From contig JAJYMB010000076.1 of the NCBI GenBank assembly GCA_021787365.1, positions 1 to 64,000 on the forward strand: DNA of 64,000 nt, written 5' to 3'. This document shows, piece by piece, positions 1 to 7,020 of the stretch (position 1 is the first letter of the stretch; the number at the start of each line of letters is the position of its first letter). The translations under genes and the position numbers were made by a program. Under the pieces are notes generated by a model. The model was given only the letters and a program-made list of their open reading frames with translations. It was not told the origin of the DNA and made no database searches. Source of the stretch: Actinomycetes bacterium (GTDB lineage Bacteria; Actinomycetota; Acidimicrobiia; Acidimicrobiales; Palsa-688).

Positions 1-1060
1 CTTTGGGTGGCAGGAGCTCAGGGAGCCCGAAGCGGGTGAACAGGCCCACCGGTGGAGGGCCGGTGTCGCCCGACTTCGTCGAGTGGATGACGAGGAACCC
101 GGTGACAGAGGCGATCCTCCCGTTCCGCAGCTCGAGGACGTCGAGCGCGGCCGGCTCGAAGCCGTTCCGCTCGGGATAGAACAGGTAACCGGCGACGGCG
201 AGCTGGCCGTTGGCCCAGGTGGTCTCATGGCGCCATCGTTCCGGGAACACGTCGGCGGCGAGAAACGCCCGGATGTTCTCGGGACCTCGGTACCAGCTGG
301 CGAGGGGCGGCATCGACCAGGAGGCGTCCTCGGTGAGCAGGGACAACAGCGTATCGAGGTCGGCTTGCTCGATAGCCCGCGCGTAGCGGGCGGCGAGCTT
401 CCTCGCTGCGGTGTCGCCAAGGCGGTCGAGCTCGGTCTGCTGGCTGACCTCCGGGAGGCGGTCCCGCAGCTCGGCCCGCGCCCGCTGGAGGGCGCTGTTC
501 ACCGCTGACACCGACGTCTCGAGGATCGTGGCCGTCTCAGCAGCGGAGAAGTCAAGTGCCTCGCGGAGGATGAACACGGCGCGCTGGAGAGCGGGCAGCC
601 GCTGGAGCGCGGCGACGTAGGCCAGCTCGAGCCGCTCTCGTGCGGCGTAGCTCGCCTCGGGGAGTGCCGCTTCCGCGTCGCGAGAACCTGGATAGGGCGT
701 CATCCAGGCGACCTCTGTGCGCGGCCCGCCCGGCCGCTCCGCCGGCCCAGCCTCGGGGCCGAAGCTGACCGGCAGCTCCCGCCGGGTCCGCTTGGTCGCG
801 AGATCGAGCGCCGTGTTCGTGGCGATCTTGACGAGCCACGTCCGCAGTGAGCTGCGGCCCTCGAAGGAGGGCAGCGCCCGCCAGGCGCGAACGAGCGCCT
901 CCTGGACGGCGTCATCTGCGTCATCGACCGAGGCGAGCATCCGGTAGCAGTGCGCATGCAGCTCTTGGCGCCGTGCCGTGACCAAGCGCCCGAAGGCCCA
1001 CTCGTCGCCGCGCTTGGCGGCGTCGAGGAGGACCGCCTCGTCGGCCGGGGATAGGGTCAC
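1..1060 (-). CDS. ECF-type sigma-70 factor with SnoaL-like C-terminal domain (3' end outside window)
   Basis: The minus strand is open from a GTG at 1060 to the window edge (353 codons, no stop seen). Residues about 10-80 form sigma region 2, with AHCYRMLASVDDADDAVQE followed by WLVKIATNTALD. Region 4 follows near residues 150-210 (RLPALQRAVFILRE, then SAAETATILETSVSAVNSALQRAR). The last 130 residues look like a SnoaL/NTF2 fold (YARAIEQADLDTLLSLLTED, TSNWYRGP-like SWYRGPENIRAFL). This architecture is known from the SigJ/SigG-like extracytoplasmic sigma factors of Actinobacteria, where the C-terminal domain modulates activity in place of an anti-sigma factor. The family is usually about 320-340 aa, so only a few residues should be missing. 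No Shine-Dalgarno precedes the GTG, so a leaderless start is possible. Family is secure; target genes are unknown. Confidence 0.88.
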   Translation of the reverse strand, partial: MTLSPADEAVLLDAAKRGDEWAFGRLVTARRQELHAHCYRMLASVDDADDAVQEALVRAWRALPSFEGRSSLRTWLVKIATNTALDLATKRTRRELPVSFGPEAGPAERPGGPRTEVAWMTPYPGSRDAEAALPEASYAARERLELAYVAALQRLPALQRAVFILREALDFSAAETATILETSVSAVNSALQRARAELRDRLPEVSQQTELDRLGDTAARKLAARYARAIEQADLDTLLSLLTEDASWSMPPLASWYRGPENIRAFLAADVFPERWRHETTWANGQLAVAGYLFYPERNGFEPAALDVLELRNGRIASVTGFLVIHSTKSGDTGPPPVGLFTRFGLPELLPPK

Positions 1061-1430
1061 GGTCTCACAGCTTCTACGCGATACGTTGAGTTGTCGCGCC
1101 GCATCGTGGCATCGACCCTATCGTTGGTCCGGAGGGGGCCCGTGGTGAGCAACCGGAGGACGCCTCGCCTGGGGCTACGCCTGGGTCGCGTTGCAGCGGC
1201 GCCTCCGCGGTGATCTTGGGCGAGTTCCCGCATTCGGTCCTCGCAGCGCGACTCCTGTATCTCGTAGCGGAACGGGAGCATCCGCGAGCCTCCTCTGTTG
1301 GCCCAGGTTCGGTCACCCGGTGCTCTGCGCATGTCTTTATCGACTGGGCGGGACGGCAAAACTCATCGCCGCGCGTGGCGCCGCGTCGGTCGCCTTGACG
1401 GCGAGGAAGGTGAGCGACTCGATCGAGTAG
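1061..1430. other. Intergenic, no supported gene
   Basis: The 370 bases between the sigma factor start and the transporter fragment have only short open frames in conflicting directions, none with a recognisable domain or ribosome binding site. The sigma factor promoter should lie here on the minus strand, but I see no clear -35/-10 pair. Confidence 0.5.
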
Positions 1431-1696
1431 TTGACCCTTCAGGTCGCCACCGGGGTGACCATCGCCGCCTACAGCATCGTGGACGGCCTCGGTGTGCGCC
1501 GCTCGGCCAGCCCCGTCGGTTACGCCGGAGCCCTCTTCCTGGCTGAGGACCTCGCGATCGTGCTCGGCGTGATCATCCTGGCCGCCGTCGCTTGCTCGGC
1601 GACGTTGACCGGACCTGGGGGCTCGGGATCCTGGGTGGCCTGGTCTCGGTCAGCGCCTACTCCCTTGTGCTGTGGGCAGGCCACGGAAAGGAATAG
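1431..1696 (+). pseudogene. EamA/DMT-family transporter remnant (frameshifted)
   Basis: Two adjacent frames together give a piece of an EamA-type drug/metabolite transporter. The first reads GVTIAAYSIVDGLGVRRS then SPVGYAG and a hydrophobic helix. The second, shifted frame begins near 1616 and reads WGLGILGGLVSVSAYSLVLW, ending at a TAG at 1694-1696. In the family these are consecutive internal and C-terminal segments of a 280-300 aa, ten-helix protein, so the N-terminal half is gone and a frameshift of one base lies around 1590-1616. It is almost certainly non-functional. Confidence 0.7.
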
Positions 1697-1986
1697 GTGG
1701 TCAGCAGCCCGACGCGCCGTCACGGTTCCGAGACGTCGCCCAGCAGCTGGCTGAGCTGGCTCCGCATCTCACTCAGGTTCGAATAACGACAACACGGCAG
1801 CTCTCTGGGTTAGCGACACAACTAACCCACTCACGGCGACAAAACTCGATCGCCGTGAGGCACTTGCGCCATTATCGCGCCCGGGTGGGACCGCTACGTG
1901 GCCATAACGGGCCTGGAACTGGGCTGGGGGGTGTGCAGGGCGCGTCAGGCCAGAGGTGGTCCCGTCCAGTCGGTGGGCAATGGCAG

Positions 1987-2358
1987 TTATGGCGGCGGCT
2001 GGTAGCCGGTGATGTTCACCCGCCGGCGCCGTCGTGCCCGCTCGGCCACCTCCTGGGCGGTCCCTTCGGCCACCATCTGGCGGAAAGCGGCGACCTTTCT
2101 GAAATTGCCCGCCATCAACAACAAGGTGACGAACAGGCTCTGGGCGGCGATGCCACGCACCCGCCGGCGGCCTGGCTCGGCCAGGGCCTGGTGGGCGGTG
2201 TCTTTCAAGTAGCCGTTCAGGCCCTCGATGGTGTTGCGTTTGCTGGCGTAGGTGCGCGCCCACTGCTCGGAGCCAAAGGCGAGGTCCTGGCGGTGCCGGG
2301 CCCCGACGTCGGGGGCGATGGTGACCGCCGACTGGGCGCAGATCTTGGGCGCCAGCTC
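1987..2358 (-). pseudogene. DDE transposase C-terminal fragment
   Basis: The minus-strand frame carries the C-terminal part of an actinobacterial DDE-superfamily transposase: GSEQWARTYASKRNTIEGLN (with the E of the catalytic triad region), GYLKDTAHQALAEPGRRRVR, then AAQSLFVTLLLMAGNFRKV and an Arg-rich tail ending at a TGA at 1987. Full proteins of this kind are several hundred residues long; the N-terminal RNase H-like part is missing, and upstream of about 2358 the reading frame no longer resembles the family. No terminal inverted repeats could be paired. It marks past IS activity in this decayed segment. Confidence 0.7.
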
Positions 2359-2414
2359 AGGTGGGGAGAGCACGGGCACCTTGCCGAGGGCGGCCCTGCC
2401 CGCTGCGGGCCGTG

Positions 2415-2654
2415 GAACATGGGACGGCACTGGCAGCGGCCATCGGCGGCGGCACGGTCCGGTTCACCCCGAACGACGCCGCCAATGCCCTGATCCATGC
2501 CGACCCCTTCGCCTTCCTCGTGGCGGTCATTGCCGACCAGGGCGTAGTCGCCGAGCGCGCATGGGCACTCCCGCAGCTCCTCGAGGAGCGGCTCGGTCAC
2601 TTCGACCCGGGCCGCGTGGCAACTGAGCCCGACTCGGTCGATCTGCTGCTCTGA
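2415..2654 (+). pseudogene. HhH-GPD-type base-excision repair protein, N-terminal fragment
   Basis: The frame encodes about 75 residues resembling the start of the small actinobacterial HhH-GPD DNA glycosylase-like proteins: TVRFTPNDAANALI, DPFAFLVAVIADQGVVAERA and LPQLLEERLGHFDP. It then runs into a stop at 2652-2654, before the helix-hairpin-helix and catalytic region. The family is normally about 190 aa. There is no good start codon or ribosome binding site for the recognisable part. I read it as a truncated relic next to the transposase fragment. Confidence 0.55.
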
Positions 2655-2690
2655 CGGCCGCTCGCCGCCTTTCTTGCGGTGGCTTGCTAC

Positions 2691-2796
2691 CTTGCCATGT
2701 CGTGGCAAGCGTGGGATTTCCAGCAAGCCTTGCCATCAACTAGGCAAGCCTTGCCTAATTGTGCTACCTTGCCACTCGGAGGCAGGGAGGCAAGGT
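2691..2796 (+). promoter_or_regulatory. Array of inverted repeats with TTGCC/GGCAA core (probable autoregulatory operator)
   Basis: Four inverted repeats share the same half-site: CTTGCCA-N5-TGGCAAG at 2691-2709; GCAAG-C-CTTGC at 2723-2733; the 17-base perfect palindrome TAGGCAAGCCTTGCCTA at 2741-2757; and ACCTTGCC-N15-GGCAAGGT at 2766-2796, which ends on the GTG start of the following gene. The array fits an operator bound by the winged-helix protein encoded immediately downstream, which is inference from position. Confidence 0.7.
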
Positions 2797-3910
2797 GAAC
2801 ACCACCCAAACGACCGAGGCCGAACTGGTTGACGCAGCCGTCCAGGTGCTCACTGCCCGCCTGCCTTCCAGCTGGTCAGTCGAGAAGCAGCCCTCGGCGG
2901 CCGATCCGTCGGTGTCCGACGTCATCTTCAAGAGCCCCAACACCGGCACCCAGGCGCTGGTCTTGGTGGAGGCGAAGAACGACGTGACGCCGCGCGACGT
3001 TGAGAGTCTCCTCGGCGGCCCCTGGCGCCGCTGGCGGAAGCAAACCGGCAACCACCCCATCCTCGTCGTAGCCCCCTACATCGGGCGGCGGGTCCGTGAC
3101 CTCCTGGCGGAGGAGAACGTCAGCTACATCGATCTCACTGGCAACGCCCGGATCACGCTCGACTACCCCGGCGTCTTCATCGAGACCCAGGGTGCGGTGA
3201 CCGACCCCCGCGCCAGCAAGGTGCGCCGGAGCGCGCTCAGAGGCGCGAAGGTCGGGGCGGTCGTGCGCGTCCTCATCGATGCCGCACCCCCGTACACGGG
3301 CGCCGAGATCGCCCGCGCTGCCGGCGTCAATCAGGGATACGTCTCGCGCATCCTCGACACGCTGGTTGACGAAGGGCTGGTCGATCGCGAGCGGGCCGGT
3401 CCCGTGGCGGGCGTCGATTGGCCTCGGCTGCTCCGCCGCCGGGCGGAGGCACTGGACCTGTTCCGGCCCAACGGCGCCCTTCGCTACATCGCCCGACAGG
3501 GTGTGGGCGAGCTGCTGGAGCGGCTGCGAAGGCGTGCGCCGGATGATCCTGCGCCGACCGTGACCGGCTCGTTCGCCGCGTCGCGACTGGCGCCGGTTGC
3601 CGCACCGTCGGTGCTGGTCGTGTACTCGATGGCTCCGCGGCAGCTCGAAGCGGAGCTGGAGCTGCTGCCGGCTGAGGCCGGGGCGGACGTCGTCCTGATC
3701 CGCCCCGACAACGTCGTGGCCTTCGCGCGCTCGATGCCGGAGGGCGGCATCGCCTGGGCAGCGCCGAGCCAGGTTGCGATCGACTGCCTGTCCGGGAGTG
3801 GCCGGATGCCGTCCGAGGGGGAAGCGCTGATCGAGTGGATGCAAGCAGATGAGTCGCGCTGGCGCGCACCGTCGCTGGAGCTGCTCATGTCCGCGCCAAG
3901 CGGGCGCTGA
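2795..3910 (+). CDS. Nuclease-fold / winged-helix protein, AbiEi-like antitoxin or regulator
   Basis: A 371-residue protein from a GTG at 2795; a TTG 36 bases upstream is possible, but the GTG follows GGGAGG. Residues about 10-120 look like a PD-(D/E)XK nuclease fold: D42, then E59-A-K61 in LVLVEAKND, then the fold's later strand with YIDLTGNARI at 111-120. Residues about 150-210 are a winged helix (TGAEIARAAGVNQGYVSRIL, LVDEGLVDRER). The C-terminal half (VLVVYSMAPRQ, VLIRPDNVVAF) resembles the type IV antitoxin AbiEi-like group. The gene overlaps the last inverted repeat upstream, as expected for autoregulation, and is followed after one base by a nucleotidyltransferase-like gene. The pair resembles AbiEi/AbiEii abortive-infection modules. 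Whether the nuclease-like domain is catalytic is unknown; the D and ExK residues are present. Confidence 0.7.
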   Translation: MNTTQTTEAELVDAAVQVLTARLPSSWSVEKQPSAADPSVSDVIFKSPNTGTQALVLVEAKNDVTPRDVESLLGGPWRRWRKQTGNHPILVVAPYIGRRVRDLLAEENVSYIDLTGNARITLDYPGVFIETQGAVTDPRASKVRRSALRGAKVGAVVRVLIDAAPPYTGAEIARAAGVNQGYVSRILDTLVDEGLVDRERAGPVAGVDWPRLLRRRAEALDLFRPNGALRYIARQGVGELLERLRRRAPDDPAPTVTGSFAASRLAPVAAPSVLVVYSMAPRQLEAELELLPAEAGADVVLIRPDNVVAFARSMPEGGIAWAAPSQVAIDCLSGSGRMPSEGEALIEWMQADESRWRAPSLELLMSAPSGR

Positions 3911-3911
3911 C

Positions 3912-4490
3912 GTGGCACAGCACGATCCGCTCTACGTCTCTGCCAGGACGGTGCTGCTCGACGCCCTGGAAGCCCTGGGCAGCCAACGGCGGGCGATCGT
4001 CGTCGTGGGCGCGCAAGCCGTGTACCTGCGCACCGGCGATGCCGGCATTGCGGTGGCTCCATACACGACCGACGCCGACGTTGCGTTGTCCCCGCAGCTC
4101 TTGGCGGACTACCCGCTGATCGAACGGGTCATGACCGACGCCGACTTCCGGCAGGAAAGCGGTCCGGGCGAGTGGCTGAAGACCGTCGATGTCGATGGTC
4201 AGGCGGTCGACGTTCCCGTCGACATCATGGTGCCAACGGGCTTCGCGCCGCCGGGCGGGCGGCGCGGTGTGCGTCTGCCCCCGCACGACAAGATGGCGGC
4301 GCGGAAGGCCCTTGCCAGTCTCTTCAGTCCCACAGGGGCTGCTGCTGCGGGCCTCGGGCTACTTTGGGCGGTTGCTCACTGCGGCTCCTTCGGGTCCGAT
4401 GGGTCCTTACTACTCCGGGGCCGAGGTGGCGATTTTTCTGAAGGCGCTAGTCAGCTGGGTCGTAGGTGCGCCGTCCTTACAATGCTGTAG
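3912..4490 (+). pseudogene. AbiEii-like nucleotidyltransferase, C-terminally truncated
   Basis: Translation begins at a GTG one base after the preceding stop. The first 133 or so residues are family-like: VVVGAQAVYLRTG, then YTTDADVAL with the D54-x-D56 pair expected in a polymerase-beta-type nucleotidyltransferase, and a strand reading QAVDVPVDIMVP. After HDKMAARKA (around 4310) the similarity stops. The frame continues through unrelated low-complexity residues to a stop at 4490, where relatives have a further C-terminal domain. I infer a deletion or rearrangement at about 4310. The DxD pair survives but the fold is probably incomplete, so activity is doubtful. From 4491 to 4781 I see no gene. 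Confidence 0.6.
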
Positions 4491-4781
4491 CGGAGCTGGT
4501 TTCGCCCTAGGGAGCAGCCCGGGCAGGGCCACCCCGACCGCCCGGCGATGCTGTGGCACCTCCTGGGGTCCCTCACGAGGGCTGTGCGGGGTCCCGATGC
4601 CCGCATCCTTGGCGCTCGAAGAAGACCAGGAGGACCAGTGGACAGTTGGTGGCGAGCCAGCCGGCTGGCGATCAGCACCAACGCCGGAACACGCGCCACC
4701 GGATACCCCGCGCGCGGGCTTTTGCAGCACAGGTGGGGGCGCGGCCTTGTAGGCAAGCTCGCCCGAGGATAGGTTCGCGAG

Positions 4782-5183
4782 ATGGCGGACGTTCTCGTTC
4801 TCGGGGCAGGCATGACCGGCCTGGCGACCGCCATGCTCCTCGCCAAGGACGGTCATGACGTCACCGTCCTCGAGCGCCAGGTCGCTGACCTCTCACGGCC
4901 TGGCGCGCTCGCCGCCAGCCTCTCGTGGTACCGGGCCAACTTCTCGCCGGAGACCTTCCTCGTCGACGAGCGGCCGGCGCTCCCGTCGGTTCGCTGTCCG
5001 ACGATGGGCATCTGGAGCAGCGGCGACGTCGCGCTCACCGAGCAGCAGATGACCGGCTCGGCCCGCTTCGTCGAGGGCGGCCGCTGGCGTTACGAGCGCC
5101 TCGAGGATGTCGACCACTGGATCCCCGTGCGCGCCGCCCAGTCGCTGAACGAGCTGTTGCTCGGCTTCTTTTCCGAAGGCTAA
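4782..5183 (+). pseudogene. Chimeric ORF: FAD-enzyme N-terminus fused to alpha/beta-hydrolase C-terminus
   Basis: Residues 1-33 are the Rossmann start of an FAD-dependent monooxygenase (ADVLVLGAGMTGLATAML, GxGxxG, then DVTVLER). From about residue 38 the sequence becomes the C-terminal third of an alpha/beta hydrolase: PGALAASLSWYRANF, VRCPTMGIWSSGDV, then the catalytic-His region GVDHW-like DVDHWIPVRAAQSLNELLL. The two halves come from unrelated families, so a deletion around 4880-4895 joined two gene remnants in frame. The ORF is open for 133 codons, but it lacks the bulk of both enzymes. An ATG with weak upstream GAGGATAGG is present, so expression cannot be excluded. Confidence 0.7.
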
Positions 5184-5687
5184 GAACGGGCGGAGCACGC
5201 CACGCCGGTGCCGGAGCGGCGAGTTGACCCGGGCCTGGGCACCATTTCGTCGGCGACAGCGGCCTCCGGCGCTGGACTGGTCCTGGTCTCTGGTTCTGAG
5301 GCGCCACGAGCACGCTTCGAGAGCCAGCGCGGCTCGCTCAGCGTCTTGAGCGATCGAGATGTGCCGTCCGGTGCGGCTTCGTTCTCAAGTTGGACCGGAT
5401 TATCTCTCGGCGCACGTTCTGGACCCAAATCGACGCTCGGAGCGGCGAGGTGTCCCCGTTCCCTCCCTCGGTCTGTCGTGGTCAGCCCCTGGTGATGCGC
5501 GGTGCCCAATGCCCCGTAAACTGTGCGCTTTGCTGGGCTTGCACGGTCACATTGGGGACTCGAACCCCTTGGCGCCGCCCGGGCACCACCGAGGGCCTTT
5601 CAAGGGCTCTTCCTGGCTTGGCCCCCAGGAGGGCTGGGGCTCGCCCCACGACTTCCCTACCGACTTCTCGCCGTACGGACAGTTATG
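5184..5687. other. Intergenic, no supported gene
   Basis: About 500 bases without a recognisable coding region; overlapping open frames conflict and show no domain. Read on the minus strand, 5552-5571 contains GGGGTTCGAGTCCCC, which resembles a tRNA T-arm, but no acceptor or anticodon stem can be built around it. Confidence 0.5.
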
Positions 5688-6164
5688 TCACGGCTCTACC
5701 AGCTCCGTTGTCCAGTTCACCTGCTGGATCTGAGCGTCGAGCTCCCTCGTGCGGCGTGCAGCCTCGGCTGCCCGCTGGCGCAAGTCGCTGATGTCAAGGT
5801 CCGTGACGACCTTGAGCTCAGAGCGGGTCGCCCGCATCATGATGCCGCGCTGGCCAGAGCCAGATGCGGCGTCCGCCGCACTGGTGAGGAGCGAATAGCG
5901 CAGGCGCAGAACGTCCCTTTCGGCCAGCGCGTCGGTAACTGTCCGGCCGTCGGGCATGAGGGTGCCAGCGTTCGTCTGGTTGATCTGGCGGACAAGCCTC
6001 TCCAGCTCGTCGAGCACCGCGGAACAGGCAGCGATTAGGTCGTTGGCGTTCTCCGGAGGCTGCTCACCCTCTTGGTAGCGGGCGCTCGCTGCGATGCGCG
6101 CCCGCAGCTGTTCGAACGTCCGGTTACGGTCTGCGCGCAGCAGCAACGCTTCGGCCAACTTCAT
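5688..6164 (-). CDS. DIP1984 family protein
   Basis: A 158-residue protein starting at the ATG at 6164, which follows a strong GAGGAGGAGG ribosome binding site; the open frame extends further upstream but the similarity and the site fix this start. It begins MKLAEALLLRADRNRTFEQL, includes a segment QEGEQPPENANDLI and ends with ELDAQIQQVNWTTELVE. These are hallmarks of the DIP1984 family (about 150-160 aa), a largely helical, coiled-coil-rich group whose function has not been established. It is the only clearly intact gene between the AbiE-like pair and the phosphoesterase, and its upstream region shares an 11-base element with the palindrome array near 2.7 kb. Confidence 0.85.
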   Translation of the reverse strand: MKLAEALLLRADRNRTFEQLRARIAASARYQEGEQPPENANDLIAACSAVLDELERLVRQINQTNAGTLMPDGRTVTDALAERDVLRLRYSLLTSAADAASGSGQRGIMMRATRSELKVVTDLDISDLRQRAAEAARRTRELDAQIQQVNWTTELVEP

Positions 6165-6241
6165 CTTCGACCTCCTCCTCTCGTGCCACGCGACCCGACA
6201 TCCTGCCACAGGGCTGCGCACCGAGCTGGCAATTTCCCTCC

Positions 6242-6268
6242 AAGCCTTGCCTTATCCTGCCTGGCAGG
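6242..6268 (-). promoter_or_regulatory. Inverted-repeat region upstream of the DIP1984 gene
   Basis: AAGCCTTGCCT at 6242-6252 is identical to bases 2746-2756 of the palindrome array in front of the AbiE-like pair. It is followed by a 13-base perfect palindrome CCTGCC-T-GGCAGG at 6256-6268. Both lie 80-100 bases upstream of the DIP1984 start on its own strand, where an operator or promoter would be expected. Confidence 0.4.
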
Positions 6269-6539
6269 CCGAGGGCTAGGACAGTGGTGTGTCACTCGCA
6301 CCAGGCGTCCCGGGTCTCAACAGACGCCATTCCCGACGCGAGACAGCGGTTATTGCATTACTCCGTGGCTGCCGGACCTGGGCCATCGAGCCCTTGCTGC
6401 CGCACCGCCGGGCGACGGGCCGTGCACGACGACACGTTCGCTTCAGGACGGGTGGCGGTACGGAACGAGGTTGCTGGTGGCCGCCGACGGCCGATGGGCG
6501 CCCCCTGAAGGGACTATTGCCTGGCGGTCCCAAGTCGAG

Positions 6540-6807
6540 CCCAAGGCCATAATCCCGCAAGAGGTCGGAGCCAGGGTCGTGGACATGCCAGTGCACACGC
6601 TGCATATCTCGCTGGGACGCGTCGCTAAGCAACTGCTTCGAACCGGTCCATCTGTGCCGTGAAATAACGACAGAGATCCGCAGCAGTCGAATAAAAGCCC
6701 GTAGCTGGCGCCATGGCCCGCGTGTTCACCACAGGCAGTACCTTCCGTTGGCCATCGCCATCTCGGCGCGTGTGGGCCACGACGGCAGGGCTTGGCTCGG
6801 GCTCTTT
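6540..6807 (-). pseudogene. Serine hydrolase (class C beta-lactamase-like) fragment, frameshifted
   Basis: One minus-strand frame (about 6807-6646) reads VNTRAMAPATGFYSTAADLC then RYFTAQM, and the next frame (6632 to about 6540) reads MLSDASQRDMQRVHW and YGLGLDL. In beta-lactamase-related serine hydrolases these are consecutive segments downstream of the catalytic Ser and Tyr motifs. Both ends of the gene are missing, and at least one frameshift lies near 6632-6646. It is a non-functional relic. Confidence 0.65.
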
Positions 6808-6914
6808 CGGGGAGCAGTTGCTAGCCCTGCTGCGTCGTGCGTCGGCTGCCCTGCGGCCACGATAGCGGCTCCCACGAGCCTGCAGAGTCATCCCCGATCT
6901 CGCGTAGTTGACCC

Positions 6915-6943
6915 TTGACTGCGTCCCGCGAGCCGCGTAGAGT
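6915..6943 (+). promoter_or_regulatory. Predicted sigma-A promoter for the phosphoesterase gene
   Basis: TTGACT (6915-6920) and TAGAGT (6938-6943) are separated by exactly 17 bases and lie 78 bases before the ATG. It is the best-matching housekeeping promoter in this intergenic region. Confidence 0.55.
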
Positions 6944-7020
6944 AGTGACCTGTGGACTGTGCGTAGCTCAGACAATGAGCACGCAGCATTCGCGCGTTCT
7001 GTACCTCCAAAGGAGCAATC

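Noticed and set aside
5550-5575. A tRNA gene on the minus strand
   Set aside because: Only a T-arm-like sequence is present; acceptor, D and anticodon stems cannot be formed.
6350-6440. Peptide WAIEPLLPHRRATGRARR resembling the start of an IS5-type transposase
   Set aside because: Only about 20 residues match and no further transposase segment follows, so it is too short to call.
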